Below, piece by piece: positions 1 through 10,404 of a stretch of 64,000 nucleotides of DNA. The notes beneath the pieces are model-generated. The model saw only the letters and a list, made by a program, of their open reading frames with translations. It was not told the DNA's origin and did not search any database. The position numbers were made by a program, and so were the translations under genes. This stretch comes from Planctomycetota bacterium (GTDB lineage: Bacteria > Planctomycetota > Phycisphaerae > UBA1845 > UTPLA1). The DNA lies in the NCBI GenBank assembly GCA_016712275.1, contig JADJRI010000013.1, positions 1 to 64,000 on the forward strand, written 5' to 3'. Position 1 is the first letter of the stretch. Each line of letters begins with the position of its first letter.

Positions 1-450
1 GCCGATCTCGGCACGCAGATCATCAAGGTGCGCTACGACGGATTCGACACGCATGGCACCCAACGGGAGGCCAATGCCGGTTTGTTCCCGCGTGTGAACA
101 ATGAGTTCCAGCAGTTCGTCGCCGACATGCAGGCCAACGGCATGTGGGATCGAACCTGCGTCATCTTCTACAGCGAGTTCGGCCGCCGAAACGAACAAAA
201 CGGCAGCCCCGGCACCGATCACGGTTACGCCGGTCACATGATCGCCGTCGGCCCCCATGTCAATGGCGGATTGCACGGCCAGAATGTCACCACGCGCGAC
301 CTCGCGGATGATTCGCTGCCGTTCTATGTCGACTTCCGAACCGTGTTCAGCTCCGCGATCGGCGATTGGCTCGGATTTGATCCGAAGCCGATCTTCCAGA
401 TTGAAGGCGAGACCTACGAAGAGCAGTTGTCGTCTTCGCTTTTTAGCTGA
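1..450 (+). CDS. DUF1501 domain-containing protein, C-terminal part
   Basis: The reading frame is open from the first base, so the gene starts left of the window and about 149 C-terminal residues are visible. The fragment carries the GFDTHGTQ motif and the later FYSEFGRR and DHGYAGHM segments typical of the C-terminal half of DUF1501 proteins, which belong to the alkaline-phosphatase-like/sulfatase-like fold group and are highly multiplied in Planctomycetota. They are usually exported and often sit next to DUF1549/DUF1553 cytochrome-like proteins; that partner could lie left of the window. The biochemical activity is not established. The family call is firm; function is open. Confidence 0.85.
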   Translation, partial: ADLGTQIIKVRYDGFDTHGTQREANAGLFPRVNNEFQQFVADMQANGMWDRTCVIFYSEFGRRNEQNGSPGTDHGYAGHMIAVGPHVNGGLHGQNVTTRDLADDSLPFYVDFRTVFSSAIGDWLGFDPKPIFQIEGETYEEQLSSSLFS

Positions 451-459
451 TGTGGCTAG

Positions 460-492
460 AGTTTGATGTGGCACAGCCGCCCTCGGCTGTGG
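460..492. repeat. Degenerate copy of TGTGGCAC hairpin element
   Basis: The left half, AGTTTGATGTGGCACAGCCG, is identical to the left arm of the perfect hairpin at 11262-11309. The right half keeps only CGGCTGTG (484-491) before diverging. It lies just after the DUF1501 stop codon. Confidence 0.6.
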
Positions 493-714
493 AAAATCGA
501 TAATGGCAGAACCATTGAGATTGCGCGCCCCCAAGTCGCGCGATCTCAATTGACGACATAGATTCGCCCCTTTTCCGACGGAACACTCGCGGCGAAAGAC
601 CCCTGCCGGAGGAAACCTCCTTTTCTCCGCACGCCGCGGAGGCCTGCGGATGCCCATCCGTGGGCCTCACTGGGGGCAGCCTGTTTGAAATACACGTGCG
701 GCGCGGAGTGTGGA

Positions 715-2088
715 ATGTCCTCTCGCAATCTTCTCCTGACGATTTCGCCCTTCCTTGTTGCAGCCGGCCCTTGTGCGACGATATCGCGCGGGGCGGACGC
801 ATTGGAAGCGGGATTCGCGGTCGAGTCCTATCTCGACGGATTGAACGAACCAACGGCCATGCAATTCGATCCCGAAGGTCGCCTTTTCGTCGCAGAAAAA
901 TCGGGCAAAGTGCGCATCGCGATGCGCGGCCAATTGCGCGATGAGCCTGTGATTGAACTACCGCTCTACGATTTCTTCGAGTGCGGGCTTTCAGGCATGG
1001 CGCTCGATCCGAATTACGACGTAACGCCCTATCTCTACATTTGTGCCAATGTCTCTGCCGATGAGCAGCAAATAATCCGATATCGAATCGTGAACGGACG
1101 AGGCGTCGAACAGACCGTCATTCGAGGAAACATTCCGTCCGGCGGCACCATTCACAACGGCGGCTGTCTGCGATTCGGCCCGGACGGCATGTTGTATTTC
1201 TCGGTGGGCGACAACGGCACCTCGGACAACGCACAATCGCACAACACCCTGGCCGGCAAAGTCTGCCGCATCACGCCGACCGGCGATACACCCTCCAACA
1301 ATCCGTTCTCCACCGGAACAGGCGCCCACAGCGCAATCTTCGCACTCGGTTTTCGCAACCCATTTCGCTTTTGCTTCTCCGCCGACGGCCGATTGTTTCT
1401 CGCGGATGTCGGTTCCTTCGGCGATGGCCGCCGCGAAGAAATCAATCTGGTGCACAGCGGCATGAATTACGGATGGCCCACAAAAGAAGGCGCCGCAAGC
1501 GATACATCCAGCGATGGTTTCGAGCCGCCGATCTACGACTATTCGCTCGAAGGCCAGTGCATCGCGGGAATTCTCTCCTACAAAGGATCCAATTTCCCGA
1601 CCGCCTATCGCGACAACCTCTTCTATCTCGACTACACGCTCAGCAAGGTGTTCCGAATTCAGCTCGAAGGCAACACGGTGGCAAGCCAGTCGCTATTCGT
1701 GCAAGCCGAGGGTTCGACCGTCGATATCTCCGAAGGCCCGGATGGACGAATTTACTACTGCGAGATCACAACCGGCGAAATAAAGCGCATCGGCTATTCC
1801 GCCAATAACACGCCGGAACCGGGCGCGGATCTGGCCGGGGATGACTGGGGCGGCGACACGGCAGTCGGCAACGAAAACGACAACGCCAACGACAATTCAA
1901 CCGGAAACGGGCCGAACGGCTCGATCTTCGACGTCCTCTGCGGCGCAGGCACGGCATCGGCATCGCTCATTCCGCTGGCCGCGCTGATTCTGATTGGCAT
2001 GCCGCTGCGAAGGCAGAGAAATAGGCAGAGCGCGAAACGGACCGGCCCCGTACATGGAGGATCGGGACCGATCCGTTCGCGGTCTTGA
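715..2088 (+). CDS. PQQ-dependent sugar dehydrogenase (GSDH family), secreted
   Basis: This is a six-bladed-propeller glucose/sorbosone dehydrogenase family protein, expected to oxidise an aldose or related substrate outside the cytoplasm with PQQ. The family signature is visible as IHNGGCLRFGPDGMLYFSVG around residues 144-163, followed by FRNPFRF and a MNYGWP segment. I prefer the ATG at 715 (MSSRNLLLTISPFLVAAG), which gives a signal peptide; an upstream start at 685 is possible. After the propeller comes an Asn/Asp-rich linker and then a CGAGTASASLIPLAALILIG segment followed by Arg-rich residues, which resembles a Cys-containing C-terminal sorting or anchoring signal. It may be a soluble aldose dehydrogenase (YliI-like); the substrate cannot be read from the sequence. 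Confidence 0.82.
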   Translation: MSSRNLLLTISPFLVAAGPCATISRGADALEAGFAVESYLDGLNEPTAMQFDPEGRLFVAEKSGKVRIAMRGQLRDEPVIELPLYDFFECGLSGMALDPNYDVTPYLYICANVSADEQQIIRYRIVNGRGVEQTVIRGNIPSGGTIHNGGCLRFGPDGMLYFSVGDNGTSDNAQSHNTLAGKVCRITPTGDTPSNNPFSTGTGAHSAIFALGFRNPFRFCFSADGRLFLADVGSFGDGRREEINLVHSGMNYGWPTKEGAASDTSSDGFEPPIYDYSLEGQCIAGILSYKGSNFPTAYRDNLFYLDYTLSKVFRIQLEGNTVASQSLFVQAEGSTVDISEGPDGRIYYCEITTGEIKRIGYSANNTPEPGADLAGDDWGGDTAVGNENDNANDNSTGNGPNGSIFDVLCGAGTASASLIPLAALILIGMPLRRQRNRQSAKRTGPVHGGSGPIRSRS

Positions 2089-2134
2089 GCCTGCGTCGCG
2101 CGAATACCTCGCGACGTTCAAGCCGGATCCTCTC

Positions 2135-5131
2135 TCATCGACGACGTGATCGCAGCCGAAGCCTGAGCACACTCAAGCCCAAGATCGAAGCCAGCAATGC
2201 GAATGGGCAGCTCATGCCGCAGATCGGCAGGCTGAAGAAGAACGACAGTATCGGGTCCGAACAAACCTCGGGCGTCTCCTGCCCCGTCGGCGGCCCGTTC
2301 GTATTGTCGTTGTCATTCGCGTTATCGTTGTCGTTGGTGTTTACATTGTCGTTGTCGTTGCCATTCTCATTCTCGTTTCCATTCCCATTTGTGTTGTCAT
2401 TGCTGTTCCCATTGTTGTTCTCATTCGTGTTGGTATTGGTATTCGAGTTGTCATTCGAATTGTCGTTGGTGTTTGTGTTGCCATTCGTATTGGTATTTCC
2501 ATTGCCGTTGCCGTTCGGCTCCTCTTCATAGACACCCGGAGCGCCCGGATCGCTGATTTCACCATCGGCCGCCAAGTCTCGGTCGCCACGTCCCCCATCG
2601 ACCAGTGCCAGCGTGATTTCCTGCGCGGAAATCGTCGCGCCCGTCGTGCCGTCATCGACGAATTCATACCAGTGATCCGAACCATCGCCCGGCTCCGGCC
2701 CATATTTCCAGTATGTGTTGAGTCCCTCGCCTTGCGTGCCATGCAGAATAATGCGCACATCGATCGCCCCGCCAACCGCCACACCCGTCACCCGGAAAGT
2801 GATGAAGCCGATCGGAAATTCCGTGTCGTCCGGCGAATCGCCCGGTGACGGATTTGCGCCAATCGCCACATCCGCCAGCTCCGTGCCGTCTGGTGCAACC
2901 AGCGTGACATAGTCGCCCGTATCGCCCGGAAGCGATGCGACATTCGGCTGATTGCGGTCGGGAGTTCCATCGTCATTGCCGTCGCCGCCATTCGGCGCGG
3001 CATCCTCGACCGCATCATCCACGCCATCCGAATCCGGAACAGGTTCTTCGTTGCCGCAGCCAGTCGTGCCCGGAGCTACCTTGCTTGGGTCGTCCGGACA
3101 TCCGTCAATGTCATTGTCCACGCCGTCGCCGTCGCGGTCAGGATCGACGCAGTCCGCAAGCATATCGCCGTCCAGATTTGGAAATCCCTCGTCGACCGTT
3201 CCCTCGCAATTGTCGTCGATGCCGTTGCAGGCTTCGTCGGCTGCGGGATTCACGCCGGCCTCGCCATCATCGCAGTCGTCGCTGTTGTTCGATTCACCGA
3301 CGTCATCGCAATCGTCATCGGACGAAACAGCCGTCGCCGCAGCACCAAAATCATCTCCGTCGCCATCGATGTAGCATGTAACCGCGTCCGTTCCGCTGCA
3401 GTCCTGATCGATGCCGTCATCCGGCGTCTCAGGCGCTCCCGGAAAAATCGAATCATTCCCATCATCGCAATCCGAATCGTCCGCCACATACCCCATGGGC
3501 GCGATGCAGTCTTCCACCGAATCGCCGGCATCGCCGAAGCCGTCATCATCCGCATCGCGATAGAACGTGCTCTGCGCCTTCATCGATGTCGGTATTACAG
3601 TTGTCATCCACAAAGTTGCAGATCTCCGCCGCGCTCGGGTTGATCGAAGCGTCGCCATCGTTGCAGTCGTCGCTATTCTCCGACTCGCCCAAATCGGCGC
3701 AATCGCCGTCGGCCGCCGTCACCGTTCCCGACGAACCAAACCCGTCTATGTCGCCATCGACAAAACAGGTGATCGTGTCAAAGCCGTTGCAATCCTGATC
3801 GATGCCGTCATCGATCACTTCCTCGGCGCCGGGATAAATCGTGTCGTCGTTATCGTCGCAGTCCGCCGGCGGCGAAAACCCGTCCATGTCATCATCCGGC
3901 GGAATCAGCTCATAGGCCCCGATGTCATCTCCCGCACCCTGCGGCCGCGTGACGCCGCGCTGGTCGGCCGCCGGCGCCCACGCGGCGCTGGCCATGTTGA
4001 CCGCTGGGCTGGTCGGCGCAAGTGCGTGCGTGGCCGTCGTACCCGGGGCATTAAGCGCCAACGCCGACAGCAATGGATTCGTATTCGGCTTGTCGGTCGG
4101 CTGGGTAAATGTCGCTCCGGAGGTATCGCCAACGATATTGCTCCCGCCGGAAGATGGAGGCCGCGCAAAGGAAGCATCTGTCGCATTGAAAACATCGCGC
4201 ACGGTGCTGTTCGAGAAAATTGAATTGCGAACCGTAACGAACGGATCGCCGAACGCATCATTCTGGCCGATGTACGCATACCGATTGAATGCGCTGGTGA
4301 CGTTCGTCAGTGTGCCGCCCGTCCGCCCGCTGTTGTAGTTGATGCCGCCGAGAAATCCGCTCGATCCGTTGCCGCTGTAGGTGCTGTTGGTCGAATTCAG
4401 CGTGCCTGCAAGCATGATGATGCCGCCGCCCGTATTATTGTTGATCGTGCTGCCATTGATCGTCACCGTTCGCAGATTGGAGCCGTCGGCCGATTGCGTG
4501 ACGCCCGAGCCACTGTTGTCTCGAATCGTGCTGTTGGTGATGTTCAGCGTTCCATTGCTGAAAACGCCCCGCCGCTCGCCGACGTATTTCCAAAAATCAC
4601 GACGCCGTTCAGATTTAAGGTCACATGGCGCGAGCCCGAATCGATCGCACCGCCGCGATTGTTCCCGCCCAGGGTGCTTGCGTTGCCGCCGGTGATGGTG
4701 AGGTTGTTCATCGTCACCGCAGAGGGCGCAAAGAAAATATCGATCGGCATGTCGAACACGCTGTGATTCAGACCGGCAGCCGCCTGAATGGTGGTCGATG
4801 CGGCGCCCGCGCCGTTGATGGTCAAACCGCCCCACCCAATGTCGAGATCGCTGATCGCCGGATCGATGTCATCCACGCCCGCCGCGCCAGCAATGCTCAA
4901 CGTAAATGTCCCCGCCGGCAGCGTGATCGTGTCAGCGCCGGCCGCCGCGTTGGCTGCGATGACGGCCTCGCGCAATGAGCAGTCGCCCGGTGCACAACCA
5001 TCCGGCGCGGGATCATCCGTCCGGGTCACGACAAACTCCGCCGCCTGAACAACGGGTGCAAGCAGCCCGATAACGACAAACGCCGAGAATAGATGGAATA
5101 CCACTGCGATTTTGCGGATTCTGGTGTTCAT
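2135..5131 (-). CDS. Large secreted beta-helix protein with MopE-like repeats, two apparent frameshifts
   Basis: Three minus-strand frames join into one protein of about 1,000 residues. It starts at the ATG complementary to 5129-5131 with a signal peptide (AVVFHLFSAFVVIGLL). Next come a CSLREAVIAANA motif, a right-handed beta-helix with many Asn-Ser-Thr turns, a choice-of-anchor Q ending (DDIGAYEL), two or three MopE-like units (DADDDGFGD, DGIDQDC), thrombospondin-3-like Asp motifs, a choice-of-anchor U-like domain, an Asn/Asp/Thr-rich linker, and a C-terminus with CGMSC, a hydrophobic stretch and Arg. The joints are one base missing in the C4 run at 4567-4570 and an indel near 3567-3583; since the domains continue perfectly across both, sequencing error is more likely than decay. 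Role: probably an extracellular or surface protein; the ligand is unknown. Confidence 0.75.
2296..2517 (-). repeat. Low-complexity Asn/Asp/Thr linker repeat
   Basis: About 220 bases of degenerate trinucleotides, ATTGTC/GTTGTC/GTTTGT-like on the plus strand, encode runs such as NTNTNGNTNTNDNSND on the minus strand. It sits between the last folded domain and the C-terminal anchor of the beta-helix protein and is probably a flexible, length-variable linker. A short version of the same linker occurs in the neighbouring dehydrogenase. Confidence 0.8.
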
Positions 5132-5405
5132 GATGGGTTCTCCATGTATTGGAGCAACGCAAGACAAACGGCGCTCGGCCGCGGCATCGAACCGCCAAAA
5201 CAGCATGACGCATTCCGATGTGTGGGGGCTGCTCCACTTGGAATACCCGTCAAAACCAAAAATCACACACGACAATCAAAAAAAATGTTCGCAAAGGACC
5301 CCGACAACAAAAAACGCATGAATCACAGCCACCAAGCAACGAAAGATAACCTCCTGCTCTTCCCTCGTTCGCTTGCCCCGCCGCTCGTCGTTAGAATCCC
5401 CCGCC

Positions 5406-6683
5406 ATGCTCCGCCAATACCTCGACTTGCCCCGCGCGGTCCACATTCTCTGTCTGGGTACTTTCGTGAACCGCGCCGGCTCATTTTTCCTCGTCTTCCT
5501 CACCATCTACATCAGCGAAAAGCTCCATCTGGACGAGCAGTTTGCCACGCTTTGCATGGGCATCTTCGGATTCGGGTCGCTCTGCGGATCGCTCCTGGGC
5601 GGACAACTCGCCGATCAATTTGGTCGGCGCGCTGTCATGCTCTTCAGCCTGCTCTGCGGTTCACTCATTCTCGTGTCGTTTCCATTTCTGACCAATCCGT
5701 GGACGATCGGCTGTGTCATCTTCCTTTACGCCTCCACCATGGACATGTATCGCCCCGCCGCCTCGGCCATGATCAGCGACATCACCAAACCCGAACAGCG
5801 GTCGGCCGCATTCGGATTGCTTTACATCGCGATCAACCTGGGGTTCGCATGCGGCGCGGGAATCGGCGGAACGCTGGCGAAATTCTCGTATTATCTCTTG
5901 TTCTTTGGCGACGCCGCAACGACATTCGCCTATGGCCTGATCATCGCATTCATGATTCAGGAATCGCTTCCGAAGCGTAAGCCTGCCGCCTTCACATTCC
6001 TGACCGATAAAAAGCAAACGTCCGCCAACGAATCCACCGATGCCAAGGAGGCAATCGACGCCAACGCGAATACAACCCACCAGGTTTCGATGCGCCAGGC
6101 CGCGGCCCACATTCTCCGCGACTGGCCTTTTCTTGCTTATTGTCTGGGCTGTCTGCTCGGGGCCGTTGTGTTCATGCAGAGCATGTCCACGCTGTCGCTG
6201 CATCTCAAGGCACTCGATTTCACGCCCGACCAATATGGCTGGGTCATCGGACTCAATGGCATTCTCATCGTTCTTTTCCAGGTGCCCCTGACCGCCTTTC
6301 TCGCGCGTTTCGACCGCATGAAAACAATCACCACCGGCGCCATCATTCTCGGCATCGGTTTCGGCCTGATGACATTCGCACGTTCATGGATTGAATTCGC
6401 CGGTTGCGTGGTCATCTGGACATTGGCCGAACTGATGCAGGCCCCCTTCACCCAGGCTGTCATCGCCGACCTGGCCCCCGTCGCCATGCGGGCGCGCTAC
6501 ATGGGAGTCTTCACCATGTGCTGGTCGTCGGCCATGATGATCGGCGCGCCGCTGGGCGGAACCGTTCTAAAATACTATGGCGGATCCACCCTCTGGTTCT
6601 CGTGTTTCGGTTTAAGCATGGTGTCGGCCGGCATTCTTGCTTTCGCGCAGAGCCCCATTCGGGCGCGAAAGCCCGCCATCTAA
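5406..6683 (+). CDS. MFS transporter
   Basis: This is a major facilitator superfamily permease of about 425 residues, the usual length for a 12-helix member. The loop between helices 2 and 3 carries the family signature GGQLADQFGRRAVM, and a second, degenerate copy (LARFDRMKT) follows helix 8, as expected from the internal duplication. A long hydrophilic loop rich in Lys, Asp and Asn (about residues 195-235) joins the two halves. The ATG at 5406 is chosen because hydrophobic helix 1 begins soon after it. The gene is divergent from the beta-helix gene and followed 63 bases later by the methyltransferase. Similarity is closest in feel to MdtH-type drug exporters, but the substrate cannot be deduced. 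Confidence 0.88.
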   Translation: MLRQYLDLPRAVHILCLGTFVNRAGSFFLVFLTIYISEKLHLDEQFATLCMGIFGFGSLCGSLLGGQLADQFGRRAVMLFSLLCGSLILVSFPFLTNPWTIGCVIFLYASTMDMYRPAASAMISDITKPEQRSAAFGLLYIAINLGFACGAGIGGTLAKFSYYLLFFGDAATTFAYGLIIAFMIQESLPKRKPAAFTFLTDKKQTSANESTDAKEAIDANANTTHQVSMRQAAAHILRDWPFLAYCLGCLLGAVVFMQSMSTLSLHLKALDFTPDQYGWVIGLNGILIVLFQVPLTAFLARFDRMKTITTGAIILGIGFGLMTFARSWIEFAGCVVIWTLAELMQAPFTQAVIADLAPVAMRARYMGVFTMCWSSAMMIGAPLGGTVLKYYGGSTLWFSCFGLSMVSAGILAFAQSPIRARKPAI

Positions 6684-6746
6684 CGCGCGTTCAGCGCGAA
6701 ATGCACCGCGCTTGCGATTCACCCTCATTCCCCCGACCATGGCGAT

Positions 6747-8006
6747 ATGAACCGAAGGCCCTCCTACAACGACTCCCGCAACGAATCGCGCGCCGAGCCG
6801 CCCGCCAACGCCGTCGCCCCGTGGGTCATCATTCGCTCGCCGACGCTTCACCCATTCGTTTACAAGCGAATGATCCTCCGCGCCTCGCCCGATGCCCGGC
6901 CCGGCGATGTCGTCCAGGTTTATGCGCGGCTGGGCTCATTCTGCGGCCGCGCGATCTACAATCCCAATTCGATGATCGCCCTGCGCATGCTGACCTTCGA
7001 TCAGTCGCCGGTCGATGACGCCTTCTGGCCGGCAAAATTGCAGCAGGCCCTCTCGCTTCGTCGATCGCTGCGCCTCGATGATGTCACCGATGCATACCGC
7101 ATCATCCATGCCGAGGGTGACGGCCTCAGCGGCCTCATCGCCGAGCGCTATGCCGATCATCTGGTATTCGAGATCTTCTCGCTGGGAATGTACCAGCGGC
7201 GCGAGCTCATCGCCGATGCGCTGAAAACCCTGCTGGGCGAGCCCAAAGTGATGGATCGCGGCGGCGTGGCCGGCGACCAATGGCACGTCATTATTCGCGC
7301 CGATGAGCGCATCGAACAGCTCGAAGGCTTCAAGGTCGAGCGCGATGAACGCGAAACCGATGCATCGATCACAATTCGCGAACACGGCGTGCGCTATCGC
7401 GTCGATGTCGCGGGCGGCCACAAAACCGGCTTCTTCTGCGACCAGCGCGACAATCGAAAACGGTTCGCCTCGTTCTGCCGCGACATGGAGGTCCTCGATC
7501 TTTGCTGCTACACCGGCGGCTTCGGCCTCTGCGCCAAAGTGCTGGGTGATGCCCGCGAAGTGACCAGCGTTGATCTGGACGAGGCCGCGCTGGCGGTGGC
7601 GAAGAAAAATGTGAATCTCAATCAGACGCGCGTCAATCTTGTCCATGCCGACGGGTTTCACTATGTGCGGCAGATGATGGCGAATAAGAAGCAGTTCGAC
7701 GTCGTCGTGTGCGACCCGCCGAAATTTGCCCGCGACCGCGAAGAAATCGACGACGCCCTCCGCAAATACCACGACCTCAACGGCATCGTTTCGCAGATCG
7801 TGAAACCAGGCGGAATTCTGCTGACATGCAGTTGCAGCGGCCTGGTCTCGCGCGATCGCTTCGCCGAGGCCGTTCACCACGGAGCGAGAAAAAACGGCCG
7901 GCGACTGCAGCTCTTCGATCAAACCGGCGCGGGCGCCGATCATCCAGTGATGATGAACTGCCCCGAGTCCGAATATCTCAAGGCGCTCTGGTTTCGCGTG
8001 CTATAA
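6747..8006 (+). CDS. Class I SAM-dependent RNA methyltransferase, RlmI-like
   Basis: The protein of 419 residues has the COG1092 arrangement: an N-terminal PUA-like domain (PWVIIRSPTLHPFVYKRM), a central linking domain, and a C-terminal Rossmann methyltransferase. Visible motifs are the SAM-binding VLDLCCYTGGFGL, the VTSVDLDEAALAVAKKN acidic-loop strand, the catalytic-side VVVCDPPKFARD, and LLTCSCSG near the C-terminus, whose Cys corresponds to the catalytic position of m5C enzymes. Family members such as RlmI methylate a cytosine of 23S rRNA; by homology the target is probably rRNA. It is convergent with the ABC exporter genes, with a strong hairpin in the short gap. Confidence 0.87.
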   Translation: MNRRPSYNDSRNESRAEPPANAVAPWVIIRSPTLHPFVYKRMILRASPDARPGDVVQVYARLGSFCGRAIYNPNSMIALRMLTFDQSPVDDAFWPAKLQQALSLRRSLRLDDVTDAYRIIHAEGDGLSGLIAERYADHLVFEIFSLGMYQRRELIADALKTLLGEPKVMDRGGVAGDQWHVIIRADERIEQLEGFKVERDERETDASITIREHGVRYRVDVAGGHKTGFFCDQRDNRKRFASFCRDMEVLDLCCYTGGFGLCAKVLGDAREVTSVDLDEAALAVAKKNVNLNQTRVNLVHADGFHYVRQMMANKKQFDVVVCDPPKFARDREEIDDALRKYHDLNGIVSQIVKPGGILLTCSCSGLVSRDRFAEAVHHGARKNGRRLQLFDQTGAGADHPVMMNCPESEYLKALWFRVL

Positions 8007-8040
8007 CATCCGGCCGCAGAGCGCATCGTCCGCCCCCCGT

Positions 8041-8089
8041 GCGTCAAAGGTGTGGCACCGGCCAATGGCCGGTGCCACACCTTTGACGC
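8041..8089. repeat. Perfect 24-bp inverted repeat (TGTGGCAC hairpin), possible two-way terminator
   Basis: Arms 8041-8064 and 8066-8089 are exact reverse complements with a single base between them, giving a hairpin whose stem includes GTGTGGCACCGGCC. It lies between the convergent methyltransferase and ABC permease genes, where it could end transcription in both directions, although there is no long T run. The core TGTGGCAC is shared with the elements near 460, 11262 and 13891-14490, so it is more likely one copy of a dispersed palindromic family. Confidence 0.8.
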
Positions 8090-8097
8090 CCGTATTC

Positions 8098-10404
8098 TCA
8101 TGACTTCGCCGGTTCATTGCGCGCCGGCATTAGACGCTTGGGCACAAACAATATCAGGCCCGCAACAAAAACCAGCAAGAACATGCCGGTGCGCAAATCA
8201 AAATGCATCGCGCCCAATTCGGCCGCATCTTTCGGCAGATCATAAAACACCTCAATTGCCTTGAACCGCTCGGAGGCGACGGCCAGCCCATTGTTCGCAA
8301 TATGCACAATCACCGACAGGAAAATACACCCGGATCGCAGGCAAACCAGCGTCAAGACCATGCCCATGAAACTTACGACGGGAATCTTTTCCAACTGGTA
8401 ATGAAACAAACCGAACACGAGCCCCACCGTGACAACCGTCTTCAGGACGCCCATCCGCTCGCGCAGACCGCCAAGGAGAAACCCCCGAAACAAAACTTCC
8501 TCGCAAATGCCCGGCGTTACCGCGAACACAAGCACCAGCACCCACCATGGCGCTTCGCCGAATAACGCGGCCTGCTGCTCCTGCAAAACGCGGATTGTCT
8601 CCGAGGCCGGGAAAATCTGAAATTGCAATCGCTGTAACAAGAACGCCACCGGCGTAATCGACACCGCCAGCAGCAGCGCGCCAAGTGCATGCCAAATCGA
8701 TGGCACCTTAATCGAAAACGTCTCCGCCAGATCGGTCTTCGTGTACCACGTCAGAAAAATGACCGGCACGGCAAATAGCAGCACCTGCGATAGCACGATC
8801 ACGACCAGATTGTGATCCGGCGCGTTCGGCCGCATCAAACCCGATTGAGCGTAAAAATAGAACGGAAACAATAGCGCGACGGTCAGCAATGCCAGCGCCG
8901 CTGAAGGCAGCCGCTGCGGCCGCATGAATCGGCGAAGCAGAAGTGTCTTGTACGAACCCACATCGCTGAACAGCACCGACTCGTTGCCATACACCTTGTT
9001 CGCCACCACAACCGCCGCCGCGGCATAAAAGCAGGTCGAGCCAAGGCACAGCGAAATCGCCGACACCGTGTAATTGCCGAGAAACAGCTCGCGCATCAGC
9101 ACGACAACGTTCGCAACCGGAATCACCAGCAGCGCCCCCTCCAGCTTGATCGTCGGCATGTACGACACGATCATCGAAGGCACGATCGCGGCCATCATCA
9201 CCGGCATCATGTAGTTCTGCGCTTCTTTGAAGGTCCGCGCGAAGCTGCACACCGCCAGCATCACGGCACTAAAAAACACCGCGAACGGAATCATCGAAAC
9301 CAGAACGATCGGCGCGGCGCTCGCGATGAATCCGACCGACTTCGCCGCCTGCGCCTCGATCTGCCGCCGCCGATCCAGATTCTCCCGCTGAAGTCCGCTC
9401 AGCCCCGTCCCGTCTTCCGCCCCCTTCGTCACGATCAGCGCTTCGGTTCCCAGTTCCACCGATGCCGCATCCGGCTTCGAGGCCGTAAACAGCTTGTCCA
9501 TGCCGCTGAAGTGAATCACCGCCGTCATCGACGCCAGATTCAGCGCCGTCGTCGCCATCGCGATCGTCACGATCACGCCGAACTTGCCCGCGACGATCTG
9601 ACCCACCGGCACCGGCGAAACCGCCAGCGTCTCCAGCGTCCCGCGCTCCCGCTCGCCCGCCGTCAGGTCGATCGCCGGATACATCGCCCCCGTCACCGTC
9701 ATCGTCACCAGCAGAAACGGCACAATCATCGCCAGTGCCTTTGCGAATTGCCGGTCGGGGCTGGTCGTCGATACGTTGCTCGCCACAAGCGGCGTCAGTA
9801 AATCCTCATTGCCCGAAACACCGCGCACCCGAGCGCGAATAATCCGCTCCATCTCGTTGCCCAGCACCAGGTTCAGTTGCCGATACATCACATCCGACAG
9901 CGGATTCGTGTCGTTGTACAAAATCTGCACGACGCGGTTCCTGCCGTCGGCAAAATCGCTCGGATCGGGCGGCGGATCGAGCAGCACGGCAGCGTGATAT
10001 TTGTTCTGCGAAACCTGGTCCCACAAATGTTCCTCGGGCACAACCTGAATCGTAATCTGCTCCGCGCCCAGTCGCGTGCGAAACGCGGCCGATGCATCGT
10101 CCGCCTGACGCCCGACCTTTTCCGCAGCCGTCTTTGCAGCCCTCTCCTCTTCCTCGCGCGCCGCAGCCTCCCGTTTGAACACACCCTCCAGCCAATCCTT
10201 GTGCGCCGCATCCGGCACGCACACGAAATACTGCTCCTTCTCCTGCCGACCCGCTTCGCTCTTCAGCGCCTCCACCAACACGACCATCAGCACCGGATAC
10301 AGCACGATCGGCACGACGACCATCGCCATCAGCGTTCGCCGGTCGCGCAGCGTCTCCACCAGCTCCTTGCGATACACCGTCCCGACGCGACGATACCGAT
10401 TCAT
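8098..10404 (-). CDS. ABC-2 permease fused to CPBP intramembrane protease
   Basis: The N-terminal 540 or so residues resemble NatB-type ABC-2 permeases: an N-terminal helix after VYRKELVETLRDRR, a large extracytoplasmic loop (about residues 45-230), then a block of helices with the ABC-2 segment TAGERERGTLETLAVSPV. The C-terminal third is a CPBP/Abi-type membrane protease with the three expected motifs: EEVLFRGF, a following FGLFHYQ, and HIANN. The start is the ATG at 10404, which overlaps the stop of the ATPase gene by 4 bases, so the two are translationally coupled. NatAB exporters move Na+ or small peptides; here the cargo is unknown, and the protease could process it or the exporter partner. 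This fused architecture is known from planctomycetes, so the fusion is probably real. Confidence 0.88.
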   Translation of the reverse strand: MNRYRRVGTVYRKELVETLRDRRTLMAMVVVPIVLYPVLMVVLVEALKSEAGRQEKEQYFVCVPDAAHKDWLEGVFKREAAAREEEERAAKTAAEKVGRQADDASAAFRTRLGAEQITIQVVPEEHLWDQVSQNKYHAAVLLDPPPDPSDFADGRNRVVQILYNDTNPLSDVMYRQLNLVLGNEMERIIRARVRGVSGNEDLLTPLVASNVSTTSPDRQFAKALAMIVPFLLVTMTVTGAMYPAIDLTAGERERGTLETLAVSPVPVGQIVAGKFGVIVTIAMATTALNLASMTAVIHFSGMDKLFTASKPDAASVELGTEALIVTKGAEDGTGLSGLQRENLDRRRQIEAQAAKSVGFIASAAPIVLVSMIPFAVFFSAVMLAVCSFARTFKEAQNYMMPVMMAAIVPSMIVSYMPTIKLEGALLVIPVANVVVLMRELFLGNYTVSAISLCLGSTCFYAAAAVVVANKVYGNESVLFSDVGSYKTLLLRRFMRPQRLPSAALALLTVALLFPFYFYAQSGLMRPNAPDHNLVVIVLSQVLLFAVPVIFLTWYTKTDLAETFSIKVPSIWHALGALLLAVSITPVAFLLQRLQFQIFPASETIRVLQEQQAALFGEAPWWVLVLVFAVTPGICEEVLFRGFLLGGLRERMGVLKTVVTVGLVFGLFHYQLEKIPVVSFMGMVLTLVCLRSGCIFLSVIVHIANNGLAVASERFKAIEVFYDLPKDAAELGAMHFDLRTGMFLLVFVAGLILFVPKRLMPARNEPAKS

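Noticed and set aside
2135..2520. Plus-strand frame rich in Leu, Ser, Phe and Val resembling a membrane protein
   Set aside because: It is the complement of the Asn/Asp linker of the minus-strand protein.
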